A stretch of DNA of 13,093 nt from JBHIEE01 sp046760445. Its GTDB lineage: Bacteria > Acidobacteriota > Aminicenantia > JdFR-78. The stretch is from the NCBI GenBank assembly GCA_046760445.1, contig JBHIEE010000084.1, positions 1 through 13,093 of the forward strand, read 5' to 3'. How positions within the stretch are numbered: the stretch's first letter is position 1; every line of letters begins with the position of its first letter. Below, piece after piece: positions 7,080-12,529 of the stretch. The notes below the pieces were generated by a model, which had not been told where the DNA came from, did no database searches, and saw only the letters and a list, made by a program, of their open reading frames with translations. The position numbers were made by a program, and so were the translations under genes.

Positions 7080-7799
7080 TTAAATTTTCCAGCCACCAGC
7101 AATAATCAGATTCGTTCCTGTGATGTAGCTTGCTTTATCAGAAACTAAAAATATAACCCCTTCAGCCACCTCCTTAAAATTGCCCGGCCTACCAGCAGGA
7201 ATCTTTGTTTGAGCAGGTTTTATTCCCTTCTCCATTAATCCAGGAGAAACCATATTAACTGTTATCTGATATCCTGCCTCAGCCTGAGCCATAGTTCGAG
7301 TTAAAATGAGAAGGCCTGTTTTAGCAATAGCATAAGGGGTAATGTTAGGAAAAGCAATCAACTGCTCTGCCCGATTGTAGCCAATATTAATAATTCTTCC
7401 CCATTTTCTCTTCCTCATCCCTGGAAGTACTGCTTTTGAACAAAAATAGGCGCTATATAAATTGGCTCGAATAATATAATCCCACACATCAATTGTCACT
7501 TCTTCCCAGGGTTGAAAAATAATTGGCCCAAAATTATTGATTAAAATATCAATTTTACCCCATTCCTTCTCAATTTTTTTGATTAAGCCTAATGCCTCCT
7601 GGTGATCAGTCAAATCTGCCTGGTAAAAATTTGATTTCCTTCCTTTTTCTTTTATCATTCTGAGTGTTTCAGCAGCTGAATCTTTGTGCTGAAAATAATG
7701 GACAGCAACTAAAGCTCCTTCCTCAGCTAGTCTAAGACAGATTTCTCTCCCTAATCCCTGACTGCTTCCTGTTACTAAGGCAACTTTTCCTTCAATCAT
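7080..7799 (-). CDS. SDR-family NAD(P)-dependent oxidoreductase lacking the catalytic serine
   Basis: A 239-residue classical-length short-chain dehydrogenase/reductase, cytoplasmic. The Rossmann nucleotide site is TGSSQGLG (10-17) and ADLTD (61-65) follows the next strand. The usual NNAG is NNFG (88-91), Asn113 fits the structural/catalytic Asn, and the active-site pair is Tyr156 and Lys160 in YAIAK. The catalytic Ser, expected about 13 residues before the Tyr, is absent: the segment reads INIGYNRAEQ and that position is Arg143. The C-terminal SPGL and YITGTNLIIAGGW segments are typical. I recall an SDR subfamily with NNFGP and NIG-x-x-x-AEQ motifs, sometimes labelled dihydropteridine reductase-like, so the loss may be ancestral; the substrate is unknown. 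No ribosome site precedes the ATG; TATAAT lies only 6 bp before it, suggesting a leaderless mRNA. Confidence 0.9.
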   Translation of the reverse strand: MIEGKVALVTGSSQGLGREICLRLAEEGALVAVHYFQHKDSAAETLRMIKEKGRKSNFYQADLTDHQEALGLIKKIEKEWGKIDILINNFGPIIFQPWEEVTIDVWDYIIRANLYSAYFCSKAVLPGMRKRKWGRIINIGYNRAEQLIAFPNITPYAIAKTGLLILTRTMAQAEAGYQITVNMVSPGLMEKGIKPAQTKIPAGRPGNFKEVAEGVIFLVSDKASYITGTNLIIAGGWKI

Positions 7800-7805
7800 T
7801 TTTTA

Positions 7806-7834
7806 ATTATAATAAATTTTCTTCTTGATTTAAA
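7806..7834 (-). promoter_or_regulatory. Candidate promoter of the SDR gene (leaderless)
   Basis: On the minus strand a perfect TATAAT (7811 to 7806) lies 17 bp downstream of TTTAAA (7834 to 7829). The predicted start is at or within a base or two of the ATG at 7799. With no Shine-Dalgarno sequence present, this fits leaderless transcription. Confidence 0.4.
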
Positions 7835-7854
7835 ATCATTTCTTAATTTAAACT
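7825..7854 (+). promoter_or_regulatory. Candidate promoter of the first DUF4097-like gene
   Basis: TTGATT (7825-7830) and TAAACT (7849-7854) are 18 bp apart, each matching four of six consensus bases. The start would fall near 7861, practically at the ATG at 7864, which has no Shine-Dalgarno sequence. It overlaps the opposing SDR promoter in a 64-bp spacer. Confidence 0.25.
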
Positions 7855-7863
7855 TAATATAAA

Positions 7864-8595
7864 ATGAAAATCAAAAATTTATTAAAGATATTTCTTGTTT
7901 TAATCATATGTTCTTCCTGTATTTCTTTATCTCCAAGATCGTTTTATCGGGAGTTCAATTGCCCTGAGAATGCTCAAATCAAAATTGAAAATCTGAATGG
8001 CTCCCTGGAAATAATGGGATGGAAAAAAGAAAAATTAGAAATTAAAGCTTTAAAAGTTGGTTCATCAAGAAGAGTTAGAGAAACCGACATCGAAATAAAA
8101 AAAACTGATAAAAAATTAACAATTAAAACTCTTCCTCCTTCCATTCATCCTGAACAGGTTGAAGTAAATTATCGCCTCAGACTACCAGAAAAAATAAAGC
8201 TTGAAGAAATAAATATTAATCAAGGGAATGTCTATCTTTACCAAGTCTACGGAGAAATCATTCTCAAAATAAATCGTGGGGACATTGAAATCGAGGATTT
8301 TTCAGGATACCTTCAGGCAATGACTGGAGAGGGAAATATTACTGTTAGAATTTATGAAATCAAGAAAAATGACCGAATCATTTTAGAGACAAACGAGGGA
8401 GACATTCTTCTTTTTCTTCCATCTCTTTTTAATGCCAGGATCAAAGCTGTTACCAGACAAGGAAATATTCAGGGAGATATTATTTCTGCCGAGGAGTCCA
8501 CTCAACTTAAAGAAATTGATAAAAAATTTGGAACAGGAGAAGGCCTGATTGAACTTTATTCTACTAACGGAAACATAAAAATTTATTTTTTATAA
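7864..8595 (+). CDS. DUF4097-like beta-repeat lipoprotein, paralog 1
   Basis: A 243-residue exported protein, probably lipid-anchored. Residues 1-18 are a signal peptide ending in ICSSC with Cys19 as the likely lipidated residue; position -3 is Cys rather than the usual Leu, so the lipobox is slightly off-consensus. The mature part is a run of short strands with recurring G-[DN]-I/V turns (NGSLEI, GNVYLY, GDIEIE, GNITVR, GDILLF, GNIQGD, NGNIKI), the right-handed beta-repeat style of DUF4097/DUF2807 'adhesin-like' proteins. No enzymatic motif is present. The biochemical role of these families is not settled; cell-envelope structure or stress sensing are the usual suggestions. It is followed 43 bp later by a paralog. 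There is no ribosome site upstream, unlike the paralog. Confidence 0.8.
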   Translation: MKIKNLLKIFLVLIICSSCISLSPRSFYREFNCPENAQIKIENLNGSLEIMGWKKEKLEIKALKVGSSRRVRETDIEIKKTDKKLTIKTLPPSIHPEQVEVNYRLRLPEKIKLEEININQGNVYLYQVYGEIILKINRGDIEIEDFSGYLQAMTGEGNITVRIYEIKKNDRIILETNEGDILLFLPSLFNARIKAVTRQGNIQGDIISAEESTQLKEIDKKFGTGEGLIELYSTNGNIKIYFL

Positions 8596-8638
8596 AACTT
8601 CCAATTTATTAATTTCGTATAGATAAATGGAGGAAAAA

Positions 8639-9424
8639 ATGAAGAAGATTTGCTTATTAGCTGCTTTTCTTATTCTTTTAACTTCTTGTGTAATTGTGGT
8701 TGAGAATCCTTCTGATGTCGAAGTTGCTCTGCCAATTAATGAATTTCATAAAATTATTTATCTTGACCCAGGAGGAACCATTTCTTTAGAAAATATTAAC
8801 GGCAACATTGAAATTCACGGTTGGGACAAGGAAGAAGTGGAAATTTTTGCTGAAAAAATAATCCCTCGGGGATATGAACGAAGAGTATACTGGCTCTGGA
8901 AGAATTATTCTCAGCCAAAAGTTCATCTCGATAAATTTGAGAATTTCATCAAAATCAAAACTCAATTCACTGGAAAAAATCAGGAAGAAAACATTGTTGA
9001 CTATTATCTGAAGGTTCCCCGCCCGATAGAGCTAAAAGACATTTCCAATACAAATGGGGATATTTTTATCTCTGACCTTTATGGAGAAGCAATTATCAAT
9101 CTAATAAACGGAAAAGTTGAAGTTGAGAACTTCTCAGGTTCACTTTCTGCTTCAACCGCTAATGGTTCAATCAAAGCCAGCCTTTATGATCTTCGAGAAG
9201 AAGACCAAATCAGATTAACCACCAAGCAAGGCAACATTACCATCTATCTCCAACCTGAGGTAAATGCTCAAATCGAAGCTAAAACCTCTAACGGCACCAT
9301 ATCCAGTGAATTCGATTTAAATCAAACACTTCCTGCTGAAAAAATCTCCTCCAAGATTGGTCAGGGAGGAGTACTTATTTCCCTTTCCACCTTAAACGGA
9401 AACATTAAAATAAAAAAATTATAA
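8639..9424 (+). CDS. DUF4097-like beta-repeat lipoprotein, paralog 2
   Basis: A 261-residue lipoprotein built like its upstream neighbour. The start is the ATG at 8639, because a strong GGAGGA ribosome site (8629-8634) lies just before it; the in-frame ATG at 8627 would place that site inside the gene and spoil the signal peptide. Residues 1-16 are the signal peptide, with a canonical LTSC lipobox and lipidated Cys17; Val follows, so no Asp inner-membrane retention signal. Aligned blocks shared with paralog 1 include N-x-NG-x-x-EI-x-GW-x-KE, YGE-x-I, E-x-FSG-x-L, and a final NGNIKI. It is about 20 residues longer, mainly in the N-terminal third (RRVYWLWKNYSQPKVHL). The repeats suggest a beta-solenoid envelope protein; function unknown. 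Its stop is 4 bp from the stop of the convergent speE. Confidence 0.83.
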   Translation: MKKICLLAAFLILLTSCVIVVENPSDVEVALPINEFHKIIYLDPGGTISLENINGNIEIHGWDKEEVEIFAEKIIPRGYERRVYWLWKNYSQPKVHLDKFENFIKIKTQFTGKNQEENIVDYYLKVPRPIELKDISNTNGDIFISDLYGEAIINLINGKVEVENFSGSLSASTANGSIKASLYDLREEDQIRLTTKQGNITIYLQPEVNAQIEAKTSNGTISSEFDLNQTLPAEKISSKIGQGGVLISLSTLNGNIKIKKL

Positions 9425-9428
9425 ATTT

Positions 9429-10277
9429 TTAATCTAAAGCTTGTTTTAGAAAATTGGGAAGCGAAAAAGCAGCACGGTGAATCTCTAAATTGAAATATTT
9501 GAGAGAGGAAGGAGGTTCTCTTCTTATCTGGAAAGGATCAATATTTTCGGAAAGAAATACAAATGACCAGAAACCAGCTGGATAAGTAGGCACAGGACAG
9601 GTATAGAATTTCACAATAGAAAATATCTCTCTAAAAATAGAACTTAATTCCTTAATTGTTTCCAAATGATAAAAAGGTGATTCTGTCTGAGCAACAATAA
9701 TTCCATTCTGATTTAACCTGTGCTTTAAAATTTTAAAGAATTCTTTCCGGAAGAGAACTTTGGCCGGACCTACTGGATCACTGGAATCAATAATCACTAT
9801 ATCGAAGTGACGGTCTGAACTTTTGACATAATCAGCACCGTCTGCAAAAATGATTTCTACTCTCTCATCTTCAAAACTAAAAGCCAGTTGAGGAAAAAAC
9901 TTCTTTGAAACCTCAATCACCTTTTGATCTATTTCAACCAGAATTACTTTTTCAATTGAATAGCGAAGAACCTCTTTAAGGGCCCCCCCATCCCCTCCTC
10001 CAATAATTAAAATTTCCTTTGGAGCAGGATGAGTGACCAACGCAGGATGAGTAATCATTTCATGGTAGAAAAATTCATCTTTTTCAGTAGTCATTATTAA
10101 TCCATCCAAAAACAATACCTTCCCAAAAAATTTATTCTCTATTACTTCAATTTTTTGGTAGGGAGATTTCTCAGCGTAAAGAGTTTTATTAACTTCAAAA
10201 AAGAGACCATGATAGGGAGAATGATTTTCTTTTATCCATAATTTGCCCTTGGAGGGTTTTTTCGAGGACTTTTCCAT
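9429..10277 (-). CDS. speE: Spermidine synthase (putrescine-type aminopropyltransferase)
   Basis: Cytosolic enzyme that transfers an aminopropyl group from decarboxylated S-adenosylmethionine to a diamine, typically putrescine giving spermidine. The 282 residues are normal length. An N-terminal beta-domain (about 20-65) precedes the Rossmann core. Landmarks are LFLDG (56-60), YHEM (71-74), the cofactor loop GGGDGG (93-98), Glu115/Asp117 in LVEID, the catalytic DSSDPVGPA (164-172, with Asp164 and Asp167) and VPTYPAGFW (229-237). All substrate-binding acids are present. It follows the ACL5-like gene with only 3 bp between stop and ATG, so translation is probably coupled. Agmatine or cadaverine as acceptor cannot be excluded. 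No speD or speA/speC gene is in the window. Confidence 0.93.
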   Translation of the reverse strand: MEKSSKKPSKGKLWIKENHSPYHGLFFEVNKTLYAEKSPYQKIEVIENKFFGKVLFLDGLIMTTEKDEFFYHEMITHPALVTHPAPKEILIIGGGDGGALKEVLRYSIEKVILVEIDQKVIEVSKKFFPQLAFSFEDERVEIIFADGADYVKSSDRHFDIVIIDSSDPVGPAKVLFRKEFFKILKHRLNQNGIIVAQTESPFYHLETIKELSSIFREIFSIVKFYTCPVPTYPAGFWSFVFLSENIDPFQIRREPPSSLKYFNLEIHRAAFSLPNFLKQALD

Positions 10278-10280
10278 AGA

Positions 10281-11189
10281 TTAAACTTCCCAAATAAAAG
10301 GCTGGGAATCTGTTAAAATTCTCCCTTTAGTGAGTGCTTCACAAAGATAAAGAGGGAGAGAGAACAGACCCTTGTTTAAATCAGAATGAAAAAATCTAAG
10401 CTTCCCAAGTTGTTTCTCATTAATTCTCTGACTAATCTCTTTATCAGAAGTATCCATTTGTTCACCTTTTTTGAAAGCTAAATTAAAACCCCAGGGGATA
10501 TTAAAGGAAAAAACAAAAGTCCAGTAAGGCTTCACTGTAGGGAATACGCTTTCCAGAGTTTTGAAAATAGATGAAAAAAAGTGATTGTAGAAGGGATCAG
10601 TGCTTCCTGATTGAACAATCAGAATCCCTTCTTCATCAAGAACATCAAAAACATGCTGGTAGAATTCACGGGTAAATAGATATAAAGAAGGGCCTTTTTC
10701 TATAGGTTCAGTCAAATCAGAAATAACTACATCAAATTTCTCATTTGCCTGTTCGATAAATTTCCGAGCATCATTGAAAATCAATTTTGTTTTAGGATGT
10801 TCAAAAGCACCTTTTGACCATTCAGGCATATATTTAGCACATAACTCGACCAGTTCTTTATCAATATCGACCATAGTTACCTGATGAACCGAATTATGTT
10901 TAAGTACTTCCCTCAATACTGCACCTTCTCCTCCACCAATAATTAATACTCTTTCAGGATTAGAATGAGCCATCATTGCAGGATGAACCAAAGCTTCGTG
11001 ATAGACGAATTCATCAATTTCTGCTGACTGAATTTTTTTATCTAGAAAGAGACTTTTTCCTAAAACAGCTATATCCAGAATATCGATCTTCTGAAAGGAA
11101 GTTTCTCCAGTGAAATAGATTTTGTTAATCTTATACTGGAAAATTACCCCTTCTGTGAATTTTTGAATGAACCACAGTCCTTCTTTCAT
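10281..11189 (-). CDS. ACL5/thermospermine-synthase-like aminopropyltransferase
   Basis: A second, clearly different aminopropyltransferase of 302 residues. From the ATG at 11189: LFLDKK (47-52), YHEA (63-66), cofactor loop GGGEGA (85-90) followed by LREVLKH, MVDID (106-110), and SDLTEPIEKGP (157-167) where SpeE has DSSDP-x-GPA. The GGGEG-x-x-x-RE-x-LKH loop and the DL-x-[DE]P-x-E-x-GP segment are those I recall from plant and bacterial thermospermine synthases (ACL5), which act on spermidine rather than putrescine. The likely role is therefore addition of a further aminopropyl group, possibly to the product of the adjacent speE; this is inference. A longer TTG start at 11204 is possible, but no well-placed ribosome site supports it, and a TATAAT overlaps that codon. 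It lies downstream of hicBA on the same strand. Confidence 0.85.
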   Translation of the reverse strand: MKEGLWFIQKFTEGVIFQYKINKIYFTGETSFQKIDILDIAVLGKSLFLDKKIQSAEIDEFVYHEALVHPAMMAHSNPERVLIIGGGEGAVLREVLKHNSVHQVTMVDIDKELVELCAKYMPEWSKGAFEHPKTKLIFNDARKFIEQANEKFDVVISDLTEPIEKGPSLYLFTREFYQHVFDVLDEEGILIVQSGSTDPFYNHFFSSIFKTLESVFPTVKPYWTFVFSFNIPWGFNLAFKKGEQMDTSDKEISQRINEKQLGKLRFFHSDLNKGLFSLPLYLCEALTKGRILTDSQPFIWEV

Positions 11190-11230
11190 CTTTTGTAAAA
11201 CCAATTATAATTTGATCCTAAAATCCTCAG

Positions 11231-11464
11231 TCATAATTTTTTCAAATACTCATTATACTCATTAATAGTGAGTTCAATTTCCTTTAAAATTTCTCTTATT
11301 AACGGACGTGCTAATACTCTCCCTTTATGGTGAGGAACGGTGGTAACTCTTCCATCGGGATGCCTGTAAAAGACATGGCTTCCCTTCTGACGAACCTTCT
11401 CAAAACCCAATAGAAACAACAACTTCTCCATTCTTTTAGCATCTATAAGTTGGAGCTTACTCAA
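11231..11464 (-). CDS. hicA: HicA-type mRNA interferase toxin
   Basis: A 77-residue toxin with the double-stranded-RNA-binding-like HicA fold; the family cleaves mRNA. The core reads VRQKGSHVFYRHPDGRVTTV (24-43), then PHHKGRVLARPLIREILKEI (44-63): the catalytic His30 in GSH, the YRHPDGR strand and the LIREILKE helix are all present. The start is a TTG at 11464 that overlaps the hicB stop as TTGA. The next ATG would remove the first 11 residues of the domain, so the TTG is preferred; weak, coupled initiation also suits a toxin. Antitoxin-first order matches many HicBA loci. It looks intact. Confidence 0.92.
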   Translation of the reverse strand: MSKLQLIDAKRMEKLLFLLGFEKVRQKGSHVFYRHPDGRVTTVPHHKGRVLARPLIREILKEIELTINEYNEYLKKL

Positions 11465-11682
11465 CCTATAACCTCAATTTGTTGAATTCCTACAAATTCA
11501 GGTATTTGTTTTTTAGCTTCTGGGTCCATTTCCTCCAGGCATAACTCAACTACTTCTTTAAGGTTCTTTTGAAGCTCATCTAAATTCTCTGCTTGAGTAT
11601 GAGCACCAGGAATTCCTGGAACAATCGCCACATATAACCCAGTTTCTGGGTCCTTCTCAATATACGCTGTTATCTTGTGCAC
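11461..11682 (-). CDS. hicB: HicB-type antitoxin (short form)
   Basis: A 73-residue partner that binds and neutralises HicA. Residues 2-55 carry the partial RNase H-like HicB fold: ITAYIEKDPETGLYVAIVPG (4-23), GAHTQAENLDELQKNLKEVV (26-45) and an ELCLEE helix end. It stops shortly after the fold and lacks the C-terminal ribbon-helix-helix or HTH DNA-binding domain of longer HicB proteins, so autoregulation by this protein alone is doubtful. The GTG start at 11682 has a near-ideal AGGAGGTG ribosome site upstream, which favours antitoxin excess over the TTG-started toxin. The two genes overlap by 4 bp. Confidence 0.92.
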   Translation of the reverse strand: MHKITAYIEKDPETGLYVAIVPGIPGAHTQAENLDELQKNLKEVVELCLEEMDPEAKKQIPEFVGIQQIEVIG

Positions 11683-11754
11683 TTAACACCTCCTCTTTAA
11701 ACAATTTCCGATAATTTCCACATATCCGAACTTTTCTATTAATATGGTGTTTTT

Positions 11755-11784
11755 ATATTAACCAAATTACTATATTCTCGTCAA
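11755..11784 (-). promoter_or_regulatory. Candidate hicBA promoter
   Basis: On the minus strand TTGACG (11784 to 11779) is followed 18 bp later by TAATAT (11760 to 11755), or by TTAATA at 17 bp. It lies about 70 bp before the hicB GTG. A small inverted repeat, TTTCG-AAC-CGAAA (11789-11801), sits just upstream of the -35 box. Confidence 0.45.
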
Positions 11785-11808
11785 GAATTTTCGAACCGAA
11801 ACTTTTAT

Positions 11809-11837
11809 TTGACAATCTAAAATTTGCTTTCTACAAT
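11809..11837 (+). promoter_or_regulatory. Upstream near-consensus promoter of the nucleotidyltransferase gene (P1)
   Basis: A perfect TTGACA (11809-11814) is spaced by 17 bp from TACAAT (11832-11837), eleven of twelve consensus bases. Transcription would begin near 11844, about 95 nt before the next gene start, through the P2 region. Confidence 0.6.
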
Positions 11838-11872
11838 GAGTATATATTTAATGTTGTAAAGGCAAAGAGGTA

Positions 11873-11901
11873 TTGACAGATATTGAATCTTCCAATATAA
11901 T
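11873..11901 (+). promoter_or_regulatory. Perfect consensus promoter of the nucleotidyltransferase gene (P2)
   Basis: TTGACA (11873-11878) and TATAAT (11896-11901) are separated by exactly 17 bp, the full sigma-70 consensus. A start near 11908 gives a leader of about 30 nt. Such a strong promoter normally needs a repressor; operator-like repeats overlap its -10 box. Confidence 0.75.
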
Positions 11902-11930
11902 GGACGATGGTTCAAAATATTGGACAATAG
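11891..11930. promoter_or_regulatory. Operator-like repeats over and after the P2 -10 box
   Basis: Two patterns overlap here. TCCAATAT (11891-11898) and ATATTGGA (11917-11924) are perfect inverted repeats 18 bp apart. TGGACGATGG (11901-11910) and TGGACAATAG (11921-11930) are direct repeats exactly 20 bp, about two helical turns, apart. Their position over the -10 box and start site suits repression, plausibly by the winged-helix domain of the downstream gene product. Confidence 0.5.
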
Positions 11931-11939
11931 GATAATATT

Positions 11940-12482
11940 ATGAACAAAAATCAAAAAATCTTAGTGGCTACTAATTCACAGAAAGTCTTAAATTTTTTCT
12001 TGGACTATCCTGGGAAGGAATTTGTAGAGAGGGAAATTCGAGAAGCACTTGGGATTAGTAAGTCAGGAGCTAATTATGCATTAAGAGAACTTATAAAAAC
12101 TAATTTTATACTTATGTATAAAAAAGGCAAAATACATTTATACTCCTTAAATTATAAAAATCCTGTTGTAAAACAATTGAAAGTGTTAAAAACAATAATT
12201 TATATCCAGCCAATACTCAAAAAATTGGAAAGGTTATCTTCCAAAGTAATTCTTTTTGGGAGTTCATCTCGAGGGGAAGACATTGAAGATAGCGATATGG
12301 ATTTATTTGTAGTCACCAATAATAAAAAAGAAAAGATAGAAGCTCAAATTAATAAATTAAAATTAAAAAGAAAAGTGCAATTAGTTGTTCGCTCAGAATT
12401 AGGAGAAATAGAGCTTAAAGACAACGACCCAACTTTTTATGAACAGGTTCAGAAAGGAATTATCCTATGGCAAAGGGAATAA
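11940..12482 (+). CDS. Winged-HTH fused to a MNT-type nucleotidyltransferase (HEPN/MNT module antitoxin-like)
   Basis: A 180-residue two-domain protein. Residues 14-75 form a winged helix-turn-helix (VLNFFLDYPGKEFVEREIRE, then ISKSGANYALREL recognition helix and a KGKIHLYSL wing). Residues 100-180 are a minimal nucleotidyltransferase with GSSSRGEDIEDSDMDLFV (107-124), including metal-ligand acids Asp119 and Asp121. The strand that often supplies a third acid reads VQLVV (146-150), with Gln147, a variation I believe is common in this wHTH group. MNT proteins act as antitoxins that modify or bind HEPN RNase toxins. Here the partner appears lost: only a 17-codon stub overlaps the 3' end. The ATG is preceded by AGGA at 7 nt. 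The strong promoter and operator-like repeats suggest self-repression. The codons are visibly more AT-rich than those of the housekeeping genes to the left. Confidence 0.85.
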   Translation: MNKNQKILVATNSQKVLNFFLDYPGKEFVEREIREALGISKSGANYALRELIKTNFILMYKKGKIHLYSLNYKNPVVKQLKVLKTIIYIQPILKKLERLSSKVILFGSSSRGEDIEDSDMDLFVVTNNKKEKIEAQINKLKLKRKVQLVVRSELGEIELKDNDPTFYEQVQKGIILWQRE

Positions 12483-12520
12483 AAAATCCTGAATTTTTAG
12501 ATTGCCTTAAGAAATTCTAA
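12467..12520 (+). pseudogene. 17-codon stub, probable remnant of a HEPN-domain partner gene
   Basis: An ATG at 12467 overlaps the end of the nucleotidyltransferase gene by 16 bp and encodes MAKGIKNPEFLDCLKKF before a TAA at 12518-12520. The overlap is what a translation-coupled second gene would show. The N-x-[EK]FL-x-CL-x-K pattern resembles the N-terminus of HEPN proteins that follow wHTH-nucleotidyltransferases, as I recall it. Nothing HEPN-like continues in any frame; the next gene starts 10 bp later. The HEPN body is therefore likely deleted. A chance short ORF is the alternative. Confidence 0.4.
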
Positions 12521-12529
12521 GAGAGAGTA

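Noticed and set aside
8627..8638. Earlier ATG for the second lipoprotein
   Set aside because: The GGAGGA ribosome site would lie inside the gene, and the extra MEEK residues precede a normal lipoprotein signal starting at 8639.
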